Assembly (NCBI RefSeq): GCF_001625305.1 | Contig: NW_017803157.1 | Location: 1,357,376-1,421,375 of the forward strand | Length of the DNA stretch: 64,000 nt | Reading direction: 5' to 3' | From: Branchiostoma belcheri | Lineage: Eukaryota > Chordata > Leptocardii > Amphioxiformes > Branchiostomatidae | In this document: piece after piece, positions 55,601-62,989 of the stretch | Layout of the letters: each line of letters begins with the position of its first letter | Numbering within the stretch: the first letter of the stretch is position 1 | The notes under the pieces: generated by a model | Database searches by the model: none | The model's input: the letters and a program-made list of their open reading frames with translations, nothing else | Told to the model about the DNA's origin: nothing | Program-made: the position numbers and the translations under genes

Positions 55601-57618
55601 ATCATGACATTGGCGTCTGTAGCGTGCTGGAGTTTAAGCTGCTACGTGGAAGGATTGAACAGTACCACCGACGGCCACAACAAAGTCAAACGCCACGAAA
55701 AGCAAAGAACAACGAAGACGATCATCGTGACAGATTTCATCTGCTGGATAATTGTAGCCGTTGTGGGAATGTTTTCCACGGTACAAGACGACATCTTTGT
55801 GACGCTGACACCCTGGATTGCGCTGTTTGTTGTCCCTGTTACGTGTGGACTGAATCCGATGATCCAAGCAGCAGCGGCAACGCAGCGCTGGCCCGTGACG
55901 AGAGAAATTGCGTGCAAAGACGACGTTGAAGTGGAAACAGTGGAACAACTTAGCAGGGATCTGCATAAAGCTGAAGATGTAAGCGGTACGTACTTTTGAC
56001 AACTTATGTTACGTACTTGTAACAATATGCATAAAGCTGAAGATGTAACCAGTACGCACTTGTAACAACCTATATGTACACAGTGTATAAACTCTTGGTT
56101 TCCATTATGCTTGTGTCAGAACATAACAAATTTTCTAACCGATCTCAGTGACTTTCAATATGTTCTTATTAAAAGATAGTATTGTGTGTACCCATCTCAT
56201 TCCAGCAATTGAAAAGGACGAGTATTCTGAGGGGAATCTCATACAGACATACCTGCGATGCCTTTCCAGTGAGATAACACCCAGCCATGTGGTTAAAGTG
56301 CTTCTACAGTTCAGAAAAGGGGTACGTCATATTTTCGTAAATCTTATACTTGTGCCTTAAGCATTAAGGAATTATTCTCTTGAAAGTAGCCACTCTACTA
56401 GTTTTATAAAGAGTCTGAATGCCCAAGAAAGCGGGGACTGCACGATATCTTATTCGTCATGAAATGCATTATACTTTTGCTAGGGACATGATAACATTAG
56501 TTGGTAATGAATGAATAACAATACTATTAAAGATGCGAGTACAGTATATTGTTTCTTTTCCAGCAGGAACTACAACAGGATACAACTATTACAAACGAGA
56601 TGCTGATATTGAGGAGGATAGGGCAGGCTGGGGGTCACCAGAATGTTGTCCGACAGTGTGCAATTGAAGACAAAGATGCAACAAAATGGTACATTTCATC
56701 TTATTCCACACATTGTACAAATGTATAATGGAAATGAAATGTAAAAGTTATACATGATTGGCTGCCACAAGTTAAGAATAGAAACTGGGAGGTTCCAAAA
56801 AAAAATCGTATCGACCAGAGTGTTTGTCCATTTTGTCCATAGCTAACATCACTTTTTATTTGACAAATATTTTTAAATACGTAATTAACTATGGACTATT
56901 CGGCTACCATCTTAATATGTACCAGGATTCATCTCAATGGATTTAAAGAGCCTAACAGACCTCTATGTACCAGTATTTACTTTGTACAATTGCTGTGCTC
57001 TAAAAATTTGTATATAATATAGGTACAATGGCAATAATGCTTATTTTTGTACGTTGATTCCCCATAGGGCTCTGTACACTCTTCATCACCATTATAAACT
57101 GAGAGAGGTACTGCCAGATCTGACATCTGAAGACTTGCTCACCACCAACTTAGACATGACGAAAGCCTTGAAGTTCTTACACCAAAACGACATTGTCCTC
57201 GGGAAAATGTCTCTAGATGCTCTGCTGGTTGAAAAGGTTTGTCTATTAATACAGAATCCCACAAGAAAATTGGAAGCGAAATCTCCTTCTCTGTAACTCT
57301 AGTGGAATTACATACAAAAGTGAGTGGCCAAGATAAACTTGCTGAAGGCGATATTGTTCGTTAAACAATTGTGTACCGTTCATGTTGTATTAAAGTGTAT
57401 TATTATTCTGTCTTCATCTTTATTTTTGTCTATTTCAGGAGCCACATTTGAAGGTTCTCATCGCTGATTTCTGCAATGCCAAAGTTGTTGGAAGTAACAA
57501 CAACTCTAACAAAGACTTTGATGCGGATTTCCAAGAATGGAGGAAGCTCAAAGGCGTCATCGAGCGAAAATCATCAAATGTTACCCTACCCAGAAAAGTT
57601 GTGCTGATGAAGTTTTAA
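31112..57618 (+). CDS. Chimeric receptor: signal peptide, 5 CUB, 2 C-type lectin, LRRNT + 4 LRR, LGR-type 7TM, pseudokinase tail (24 exons, 1613 aa)
   Basis: Exons: 31112-31214, 42469-42666, 43811-43999, 44357-44550, 45003-45159, 45530-45625, 46115-46408, 46840-47072, 47753-47918, 48139-48552, 49026-49122, 49537-49716, 50118-50275, 50938-51288, 51720-51825, 53015-53083, 53586-53657, 54195-54266, 54484-54555, 54955-55985, 56206-56321, 56564-56688, 57068-57236, 57439-57618. All have AG/GT borders and phases match at every junction; the total is 4842 nt. Ectodomain modules are bounded by phase-1 introns and LRR exons by phase 2, the classic exon-shuffling pattern. Predicted topology: residues 1-35 signal, about 36-1090 extracellular, 7TM about 1095-1385, and about 1386-1613 cytoplasmic with a kinase fold remnant. 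The nearest known relatives of the core are LRR GPCRs of the relaxin receptor/GRL101 type. Function is unknown; a recognition or adhesion receptor is inferred. Exon 1 could belong to a different transcript, and extra exons may be missed. Confidence 0.82.
31638..31689. repeat. Nested hairpin with a TTCG tetraloop in intron 1
   Basis: Outer arms TGTATATCAC / GTGATATACA enclose an inner stem CAGCC-TTCG-GGCTG. It resembles a short repeat-derived structure rather than a gene. Confidence 0.55.
33070..33345 (+). mobile_element. tRNA-derived SINE in the first intron of the chimeric receptor gene
   Basis: A polymerase III B-box-like segment GTGAATTCGACCCCCGGCCG is followed by AGTCATACCAAAGACTTTAAA, a body, and a tail GTGTGGCCCAAGGGCTGTTG...GGAAATGGGC. 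The order of head, CCGGCCG joint and GGCTGT tail is that of SINEs common in marine invertebrates (recalled, not searched). The A box is degraded. Confidence 0.6.
35865..35958. mobile_element. Right-end fragment of the TTAA miniature family
   Basis: It ends GTCCTGAAATTGCATTGGGT...GCCATTAAA, similar to the right terminus of the 17.7-kb copy. No left partner was found. It lies in the first intron of the chimeric receptor gene. Confidence 0.35.
37480..37840 (+). repeat. Degenerate tandem repeat
   Basis: Blocks recur at about 37550-37665 and 37675-37840: TTGAAATCGCC/GGCC, TTTCTACTAT or TTTTTACTATA, TTCAGCCTGCAAAG or TTCTGCCTGCAAAGG, CTACTTTCAACAAA and GTCAAGGT. Units are about 130-165 bp. Confidence 0.5.
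38262..38562 (+). repeat. Tandem duplication, two units offset by about 173 bp
   Basis: CCAGTACAGTGTTACAGGTT, ATCGATATATTATAGTCAGT and CTCTTGAGATCTAAAC occur in both units with a few differences. Confidence 0.8.
39093..39205 (+). repeat. Repeat family C, third copy
   Basis: TTGCTCAAGCAACTGGATGG on one side and TCTTACCTGGATGTC, CACCTTCATCGACGAG on the other match the foldback structure at 45.7 kb. It lies in intron 1 of the chimeric receptor gene. Confidence 0.5.
40619..40674 (+). repeat. (GT)28 microsatellite
   Basis: An uninterrupted GT dinucleotide run of 56 bases, in the first intron of the chimeric receptor gene. Confidence 0.95.
42065..42176 (+). repeat. 28-bp tandem repeat, four copies
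   Basis: The unit TTAAACACACATATGATAAT plus TGACATCT repeats four times nearly perfectly, about 290 bp before exon 2 of the chimeric receptor gene. Confidence 0.9.
42469..43999 (+). CDS. Exons 2-3: CUB domain 1
   Basis: Exons 42469-42666 and 43811-43999 (residues about 35-163). All four CUB cysteines are present: DCGHIQTAGFP, VCEWHVHV, TCEYDQLSIHDG and TFCGRYD. The beta-strand pattern ends in LYLKFTSDESIAAAGFYASYIS, the normal CUB C-terminus. This is the best preserved of the five CUBs. CUBs are extracellular beta-sandwich protein- or ligand-binding modules, and the YDQLSIHDG strand keeps the Asp used by calcium-binding CUBs. The intron between the exons is phase 1, as are both flanks. Confidence 0.88.
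44357..45159 (+). CDS. Exons 4-5: divergent CUB domain 2
   Basis: Exons 44357-44550 and 45003-45159 (residues about 164-280). The domain starts with a Cys-containing strand (FPCPGSLNMTG) and splits by a phase-0 intron just before IYEGDN, the CUB IYDG strand, then LSLLLRNREGGAFVQCFIE at its end. The second cysteine of the first pair is not evident. The donor is the weaker CGA|GTTAGT. Taken alone it would be a tentative CUB, but phases and position make it convincing. Confidence 0.72.
45530..46408 (+). CDS. Exons 6-7: divergent CUB domain 3
   Basis: Exons 45530-45625 (32 codons) and 46115-46408 (residues about 281-410). It begins LPFCFPDQRNTDIGSV, has the second Cys at DLHCKVRVKT, and ALYDRNKRLGFLTS takes the place of the CUB IYDG...FCG section, so the second disulphide is lost. 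It ends LLIILWAGSAGLHRAQWIHEV. Exon 6 is short and easily missed; it is identified from strong AG/GT borders (TTTCAG, G|GTAAGT) and matching phases. A foldback repeat lies in the intron between the two exons. Confidence 0.75.
45664..45830 (+). repeat. Foldback repeat (family C) in intron 6
   Basis: Inverted arms CCTCAAGCAAACGGTCAGACG and CGTCTGACC...TTGCTTGAG flank a short centre, followed by TTATTACCTGGAT and CTAACCTTCACCGACG. The latter half recurs at 47180-47280 and 39093-39205. Confidence 0.6.
46648..46772. mobile_element. Decayed TTAA-type miniature element in intron 7
   Basis: It holds ATATCAGTATGCTATGAAATAGGG, related to 13.9 kb, and ends TTTTGCACTGGATGCCTTT, like the right terminus of the family. 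It lies inside the intron before exon 8. Confidence 0.45.
46840..47918 (+). CDS. Exons 8-9: CUB domain 4
   Basis: Exons 46840-47072 and 47753-47918 (residues about 411-543). A Thr-rich linker (NGTTTTQ) precedes PCGMFRHLPN; the C-terminal half has SGCDEDLQ, then IYDLQGNSPVLIYSYCRE and a final FYFSFRTT strand. The intron is phase 0 and falls immediately before IYDL, the same place as in CUB 2, which suggests these two modules share ancestry. Donors are CAG|GTAAAT and CGG|GTAAGG. Confidence 0.82.
47180..47275 (+). repeat. Repeat family C, second copy, in intron 8
   Basis: ATCCAGTTGCTTGAGTAACAG, TTATTACCTGGATG and TAACCTTCACCGACG match the 45.7-kb copy. Confidence 0.55.
48139..48552 (+). CDS. 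Exon 10: CUB domain 5, single exon
   Basis: A 138-codon exon (residues about 544-681) carries a whole CUB-like module: APCGFFQPPSHTD, then LVCDWQISPPPGNKVVITF, then GEDFILIQELGHDG and a final AVFTAFYTTT. The second cysteine pair is missing. A Pro/Ser/Thr tail (TPSTGPFEM) leads to the lectin region. It is bounded by phase-1 introns on both sides. Confidence 0.82.
49026..50275 (+). CDS. Exons 11-13: C-type lectin domain 1
   Basis: Exons 49026-49122, 49537-49716 and 50118-50275 (residues about 682-826). A long-form CTLD is seen in order: LCESGFQYYRSNCYRV, LSWETAQQRC, SDLASISSPDEMEHV, the FIGLQ core strand (canonical WIGL), YAWVDGS, FTYWRG, ESCALML, KWFTVPC, and RTYICKA. Framework cysteines are intact. 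The sugar/calcium motifs are not: the EPN/QPD position reads TPLPAGQ and WND is replaced by WFTVP, so classical calcium-dependent carbohydrate binding is unlikely and protein or lipid recognition is more probable (inference). Internal intron phases are 2 and 2. Confidence 0.88.
50938..51288 (+). CDS. Exon 14: degenerate C-type lectin domain 2
   Basis: A 117-codon exon (residues about 827-943) with the CTLD skeleton: CNKDWTMVGFACLRPYG, QAHRLCAEADSSVATVNSSIDFLRVQ, a shortened middle, then DTCGIVERRY, WIVPRTDCAFRRPNLVLCSM. Four or five framework cysteines and the SVATVNS strand are recognisable; the WIGL core and EPN/WND are lost. Unlike CTLD 1 it is encoded in one phase-1/phase-1 exon, so it did not arise by simple tandem duplication of the exons beside it. 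Confidence 0.78.
51720..51825 (+). CDS. Exon 15: LRR N-terminal cap
   Basis: The exon gives STCPSSCKCSDGVVSCINKG then LSKIPAKIPRTTREL (residues about 944-979). This is the four-Cys LRRNT signature (C-x3-C-x-C-x6-C) followed by the half-repeat that starts an LRR stack. It enters in phase 1 and leaves in phase 2, so it is the adaptor between phase-1 modules and phase-2 LRR exons. Confidence 0.85.
51838..52302. mobile_element. hAT-type miniature transposon inserted at a 5' splice region
   Basis: The 465-bp element has terminal inverted repeats TAGGGCTGCGAACC / GGTCCGCAGCCCTA (one mismatch) and is flanked by a perfect 8-bp duplication GTCACAAG at 51830-51837 and 52303-52310. An 8-bp duplication with such ends is typical of the hAT superfamily. 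There is no transposase frame, so it is non-autonomous. The interior holds a perfect 24-bp palindrome (51897-51920) made of ggtaca-rich repeats that recur near the right end. It sits 12 nt into the intron after exon 15. Confidence 0.85.
52707..52767. repeat. 61-nt hairpin with 23-nt arms in intron 15
   Basis: Arms 52707-52729 and 52745-52767 pair at 22 of 23 positions around a 15-nt loop. It is followed at about 52776-52825 by two copies of AAGTACCTTTCATGCTCA. Confidence 0.85.
53015..54555 (+). CDS. Exons 16-19: four leucine-rich repeats
   Basis: Exons 53015-53083 (69 nt), 53586-53657, 54195-54266 and 54484-54555 (72 nt each) each encode one LRR beginning inside a shared Leu codon: LYLARNGLNLT, LDVSENSLREIP, LNISGNFIHRLT and LDLTGNNVQDIS, followed by A/GLF/AF-K/QGL-type backs. 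One-repeat-per-exon with uniform phase-2 introns is the standard layout of LGR and relaxin receptors. Only four repeats is short for that family, and I saw no further LRR exon in 51826-53014. Exon 16 is one codon shorter than the others. Confidence 0.88.
54955..55985 (+). CDS. Exon 20: hinge and complete LGR-type 7TM domain
   Basis: One exon codes the last half-LRR, a Cys-rich hinge (YKLCC...VCSAQQ...SSC) and all seven helices (residues about 1074-1417). Family marks are TM2 LAIADALTGLYM, a Cys before TM3 (SHAAC), an ECL2 Cys (SAACSPF), and TM6 TDFICW, the signature of glycoprotein-hormone/relaxin receptors. Activation switches are altered: the D/ERY position reads approximately VQIHL, the CWxP Pro is Ile (ICWIIV), and TM7 has LNPMIQ in place of NPxxY. 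G-protein coupling may therefore be weak, absent or atypical. The donor AGCG|GTACGT leads to the kinase-like exons; reading through ends four codons later (GTYF then TGA at 55997). Confidence 0.92.
56206..57618 (+). CDS. Exons 21-24: C-terminal protein-kinase-like (pseudokinase) tail
   Basis: Exons 56206-56321, 56564-56688, 57068-57236 and 57439-57618 (residues about 1418-1613). Kinase subdomains can be followed: a beta-3-like HVVKVLL (candidate Lys), a C-helix NEMLILRRIG with the conserved Glu, GGHQNVVRQ as in HxNVV, a hinge WALYTLHHHYKLREVL, and an E-helix TTNLDMTKALKFLHQNDIV. The catalytic loop reads LGKMSLDALLV, so His, Arg, catalytic Asp and Asn of HRDxxxxN are lost; IADFCNAK replaces IxDFGLA. 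Only about 47 residues follow the DFC, so most of the C-lobe is missing. No Gly-rich loop is visible. It should be inactive and possibly a scaffold or G-protein/arrestin substitute (inference). It could alternatively be decaying. Confidence 0.72.
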
Positions 57619-57629
57619 TCCCATTCATA

Positions 57630-57635
57630 AATAAA
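57630..57635 (+). terminator. Polyadenylation signal of the chimeric receptor gene
   Basis: A canonical AATAAA starts 12 nt after the TAA stop. A second AATAAA lies near 57790, giving a possible longer 3' UTR. Confidence 0.5.
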
Positions 57636-57639
57636 GAAA

Positions 57640-59290
57640 GCCACATTCTGTTTAACACAACACTCAGCAAGACGTTCTTATGAAGTCAGAATTGGGCGAT
57701 GTTTGTGATGTTAAAACCATAATGAACACCATACGGGAGGTTATGGTGCTCTGCCATTCAATGATGCCATATGTATTTGTTTGCAATTAATAAATGAATA
57801 AACACATTCATATGAGGAAAGAGTGTAGCGTTATATCTGTTTTTTATCTTCTTTGGTGCTTGGGATTGGTTTCGACGAATAGTTTCTTTTTGTAAAGCCT
57901 GATACTTCAACAGCGTATGCTCAAGTGATAAGCGGTTCTAACCTTAGATCCGTATTCAGTAAAACACCAATACATTAGGAGCTGCTGCAGAAGCAGTAAC
58001 TTATTCACTGTGCCTCTGGCGGCGGTCTGACTTCCCACATCAAGCGACCCATCGTACATTACTGTATCGGCTTGTAATCTGCCAAAGAGCCCGAAGCTCT
58101 ACGAAGAAAAATGACAATATATAAAGTTCTATTTCCGTCAGGTTTCAAGGCCATCGGTCTATCCATTATTGTTTTTTTTTTCTTTAATGATGATAGTTTC
58201 TAAGAAAAGCGCCCACGTCTTGGTAAACGAAATACCTACTCTGTGAAAGAGGTGACGGGTGGACAGCGGCGGTCACCAGGTTGATATCAGCCAGATTGTA
58301 AACAAATCTGTCTCGCTGCTGAAGATATTCAATGTCACCCAAATTTTAAGTTTTATAACTTTTTGCCCAATCCTCGAAAAATAAATGTGAATAAAATAAA
58401 ATAATGTCACCCAAATGTTTGCAGAACATACGTACCACCCTTCCTTGCAAAGCACAATGGAAGATAGATTCCTAACATTAAGTGTTGTGCTTGATCGAAA
58501 ATCCAGCGAACCATAACATTTACGCAGCCTGTCACAAACCGCTCGGAACTTGATGTGTTTCGGCCAACTGATGAGTATCATGACCTCTAGGACCAAAGGC
58601 GTTATGTATACATGATGATCCCGCTGGCACTGAATAGTTAAAAGCAAACGTTGATGGCAAGGCTCACATCAAAGGTAATGGCCTTTTGCATCGTTAGGTC
58701 AGCAAAATTGTTAAGCCAATGTCTTAGAAATAGTTCAAGGCAATAGGTACCGTAATCCACATTAACTGTTGCAATAAATCAGTGAAAGATTCAGTTGTCG
58801 TGATTATATATGATGAATAACACATAGCTGCTTAAAAATGCTGTGTTACTGCTACTATGGCTTGTAACCATAAGCCCAGTACAGGTTGAAAACAAAAGAG
58901 TTGACATAGTGCTCTCTCCGGAAACTGGGGCAGCCACTGCTAATGATACCGTACCGAGTATTCAAACTGGACAATCTGACATGACAGCAGCAAATCAGGT
59001 ACTGCCTATCTCCACAGATAAGTCATACAGATGCCGGCATCTTCAACAATCAGTCCTGACATGGTGTAATGACTTTGGCATCGATTGTTGCAAGTACAAT
59101 CACATCTCCTTATCGGGAGAAAGATGACCTAGTCAGATAAGAATACATGAATATTTTTTATTGAAACAACAAAGTACAAGACATGGTACAAGACACAGAG
59201 GTGGAAACTCTAGCCGAAGCTAATATTAATCACACCCCTGACTTAGAATACATAATTACAAGTATGAAGATGACAAAACAACAAATGAGC
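57640..59290. other. Downstream flank without recognised gene
   Basis: A frame at 58843-59127 begins with a hydrophobic, signal-like run and has a C..., C, CC pattern at its end, but it has no in-frame ATG and no clear acceptor. No kinase C-lobe sequence was seen here that could extend the receptor gene. Confidence 0.45.
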
Positions 59291-59294
59291 GTTC

Positions 59295-59395
59295 GTTACA
59301 ATTGCGTACTCATGTCCAACAATATCAAATATTCATTCATATATCAAATATACATGAATGTTTGATATTGTTGGACATGAGTACGCAATTGTAAC
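59295..59395. repeat. Large hairpin with 42-nt arms
   Basis: Left arm 59295-59340 and right arm 59354-59395 are reverse complements over 41 of 42 positions, with a roughly 13-17-nt AT-rich loop. No target duplication was recognised. Confidence 0.9.
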
Positions 59396-59454
59396 CGGTC
59401 AGAACGCACTATACTGTAAACTTCAGGCCGGTCTAAATAAAATGTTTGAAACAT

Positions 59455-59660
59455 TGGGGTGTGTACGGGATATTCGGCCATGGTTGGCGGGTGTTTGGGA
59501 GTAGGTCAGATTGTGGTTGACAGTCATATTTGACTTGAATTTAATTCAACTTTGATTGGATTAGTACGTATCTAAATGTAGCCATGCTTTAAATCTGGGC
59601 AACTGCTCCCGAACTTCAGCTAACGGTGATAGGAAGGTTCTGAATGTGTGACAGGGGCCT
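59455..59660 (-). repeat. Interspersed repeat family A, reverse copy
   Basis: GGGAGTAGGTCAG, TGTGGTTGACAGT, ATTTGACTTGAATTTAATTC, CTTTAAATCTGGGC and GTGTGACAGGGG follow the reverse order of the 22.1-kb copy. Confidence 0.6.
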
Positions 59661-59955
59661 CAACTCCCACCTTAGGGGATTTCTGACAATATTGTTTTCG
59701 AAGTAACCCTGTCTCTCATTAATCAAAAAATAATAGGTCTCTTGAGATTGCTCTGCTAGGAATACTGACATTGACTTCTCCCGAACTTTGACCAACCTTT
59801 GTCGGCAGGTGTTCAAGGGAAAGTTCAGAAGTGTGACAGGGGCTTCAACTACCACCATGGGGAATTTTTGACAATGTTGTTTGAAGTAAGCCTTGCTCTC
59901 ATTAATCAACTTGATTGGTCTCTTGAGATAGCTCTACTAGGAATGCTGACTTCGA
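59639..59955 (+). repeat. Tandem duplication, two units offset by about 189 bp
   Basis: GTGTGACAGGGG(C), TTCTGACAATATTG versus TTTTGACAATGTTG, CTCTCATTAATCAA and GGTCTCTTGAGAT occur in both. The first unit abuts the reverse family A repeat at 59.46-59.66 kb. Confidence 0.7.
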
Positions 59956-59959
59956 TCGT

Positions 59960-61820
59960 CAAGACGTGAAAGACTTGATGACATGTTTTCATAAATAGTA
60001 CCAAGATTAAAATACACGGGCAGTATCACACTCGGCTCTTCCAGCCATGTCTGGATACTTTCCGTTGAGATCTCTGGATAATGATTTTTTTCTTCGCTGT
60101 TAGGAGGAAATAAGTGCAATTTTAAGAACAGATGGTTTTACTGTCAAGGATAATCACATTGGGATTTTATGTATTGATTTTGTCTCATAATGATATTCAC
60201 ATGCCATTCAGTAATTGGCATCCGGTGACTCGTCATCGTAATTTACGATGTTGTCAACAAAAAAGTAAGGGATATGATTGTGTATACACTTTAAAAAAAA
60301 AGAATAAGTGAATAGAAAGCGTTCCTTAATATACATATCTGGTTCATAAAAGATGATGGTTATTATATTTAATATCTTAAGAAGTTGAGAAGCTTCTAGG
60401 ATGTGTCTTACGGGCTAGAAAAAGTTATCTTCGCCCTATGGGAGACAAGAAATTCCGTCAGTGGGCGGGACTGGAGCTGTACACAGAAACATGCCAAGCC
60501 CATGGGATAACTCTGACATATAAACGTAGCAGAAGTTTCCTCCTTTTCATGATACATACTCTGAGGATATGACCACTACAAAAAAGTGACCACAAAATTA
60601 GTTCGATATGCTGTCCTTGATGATACAATATAAAATCCGATAGAATCTGTTCCGCAATCATGAGACAGTGCTGGGGACCGCACGCCCTTCTTTTCATAAT
60701 AATTACTTAGAGCAGAAATATGGCTCCTAATTTGTTGGTGAGCATGGCAGGAAATGAGTCTCGCTTTCGTGGCTTTCGTGTAAATGCTGTTACCATTCAG
60801 CGGTTATGTTCTCCTGATTGTTTCTCTCAAGCATTGCTAACGTATAATCCTCAGGCTAAAAGAGCAATGAGGAATATTGCATGTTTCTGCGGCCTCGGGA
60901 AGAAACATTTCCCAAAATGCAGACTGGTTTTATCGACAAGCCCAGCAACATGCAACGGAAATTGGCTGCCTTTATTGAGTATGATTCAAACGGCTTGCAG
61001 CCCAGTTGGCGACCATATCTCGTTTGTAACAGCCTTGGCATAGAAATCCCCCTCTGCAGACGTCTTCTAAAATGTCATTAGACACAAAGGGCCTGCTTTC
61101 GACCAACTAAAGTAGTTTCAAACTGAAGGCCGTATCTTGGGTGATGGCGGATTAGACTTGAATAGCAGAAAGGCAAGATTTACAAGTAAGCTGTCGTGTT
61201 GTTCGGTAATACCTACGCCACAAGTACAAATTGTTTCAGTGAATGGTGTGCCGTATGAAATACCAACTAACATTTAGGAACTAGAACCTACCAGTAATGA
61301 ATGCCATATACCTTATTTATTTATTTATAAGCTTAACACAAAATCTAAGGAATGATGCGAATGCGTTGTCCTCCGATTTTTCACCATGTAGATTAGTGTG
61401 ATGTTGGCTTTAACATACTTCTACATGTACAAGATTGAGTAGGTTTCCAAGTATTACTTAGGTCACAATTTAGAAAAGGGGCCCTGCCAGGCAGTTTATG
61501 GGCTGTTTATCTTGACTTTCGGGTGTATCCCCATGCGACCTCTTTCGGCTGCTGGGCTCTTGTTGGAACGACGCGGTCCAGGATTTTTTTTAAACCCGGG
61601 ACCCGCGACAAAATCCATAATCGTGATAAAATGCTATAATCGTGATAACCCTGGCAAATCCCACTCCGGTGTCCGGCAGTCCACTGGGGCAATATTTTTT
61701 CATCGCTAATCAACTGCAACAGAACAGCATTGAGTAACGCTGATACATGTCCTGACCTAGAGGACATGGCCAATATGGCGATGACCCAAATAAACAGCTG
61801 CAGTAAGTTCACTCATGTCG
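59960..61820. other. Intergenic stretch
   Basis: Frames at 60720-61043 (+) and 61507-61812 (-) start with Met but lack domains, splice context or homologous neighbours. Nothing supportable. Confidence 0.4.
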
Positions 61821-61853
61821 NNNNNNNNNNNNNNNNNNNNNNNNNNNNNNNNN
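61821..61853. other. Assembly gap of 33 N, probably within a CA microsatellite
   Basis: A run of N is followed directly by CACACACACAC. Any reading frame drawn across it is meaningless. Confidence 0.95.
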
Positions 61854-62242
61854 CACACACACAGTTGACAACCACGTTTTACAAACTCATCGCGCTGAAG
61901 TTTCAAGAATGTCACAAACGCATCGTATATGCAAATATTCAATAAAATATGTAATTCAGTGCGTGTGTACACTTATTTTTACTGTTGTCTTTGTTTATTT
62001 CTGTTGTTTTGTCAAATAAAGTTTTGAATAAAGAAAAATATTCCATAAAACCGATGGGTCCTTTTTTTCTTTTCCCTCGCCATGTTTTTATCATCAAGTA
62101 ATCCACAAGTCGAAGATGACCTAAGTTTCCAATTTAGATCTTATAGCGACTAACATGTGACACAGCGGCAAGCTCATGCTGGCCAGAGTTAGAAATGATT
62201 AATGGCTTTCTTACTCCGAAACAAACTGAACTTTACCATTTC

Positions 62243-62284
62243 CAGACAGACAGACAGACAGACAGACACTCACGCAGACAGACT
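62243..62284 (+). repeat. (CAGA)n microsatellite
   Basis: About six CAGA units, an interruption, then two more. Confidence 0.85.
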
Positions 62285-62989
62285 GAAAACTATACCCCCA
62301 TTTTCCATGGAGCTCCTCCGGATGCAATAACCGATAGCCCCGTGTTGGATCTGGTACGATAAGTGGGTAAAGTGCTCCCTAGCTAGACCATACCACAGAA
62401 GGCTGATAGCGTTTCTACAAAATTAAACTTTGACTGCTGGGGGAAATAAATACGCTAGACGAAGGATATGTAGCCATAATGTACGTCGAAGGGCAATGCT
62501 CTGAGATAACCTCGTTTCCCCGCTGATATGATTTAGAAACTTTCTCAGGAATAGGGTAAAGGTGTTACATCGTGGAAAGTAAGAAGCGTTTCTCATCATA
62601 AGTTGAGAAATGACTCAAATATGGGACATTTCTTGACCTTGCTCCTAAATAACACATCAAGGGAAATCTAAAGGTAAAAGCTAAAAGCTTCTATAAATCT
62701 GCTTCTTGCGATAGCTCGCATATGTTTTGTGCTGTTACAGTCTTGGATGTTTGGTGTATTTTTATCATTTTTAACCATATATTATCTTTCGACATTAGAA
62801 ACCTAGAGGAGGGTGTCTGATGTTGAAAGACCCGAAACACTCGATGATCCCAGGTACATCCCAGTGTCGTTGTTGCACCACAAGTGTATTCTAGAATTAT
62901 CTTTTTAAACCCAGATCACACACTGCTCTACAATCAGTATGTTTTTGGCATGATCATTGTGAATTTGTGAACACTTTCTCACAGATTAT

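Noticed and set aside
55634..56025. Two long minus-strand frames opposite the 7TM exon
   Set aside because: Antisense shadows; the + strand frame has clear 7TM motifs and matching splice phases.
60720..61043. 107-codon + frame starting with ATG
   Set aside because: Cys-containing but no recognisable family, splice context or coding support; left as unproven.
61730..61972. Frames on both strands at the assembly gap
   Set aside because: They read through 33 undetermined bases.
62815..62860. Second hammerhead-like motif (CTGATG...GAAAC)
   Set aside because: The CTGATGA core is incomplete (CTGATGT) and no plausible stem II was seen.
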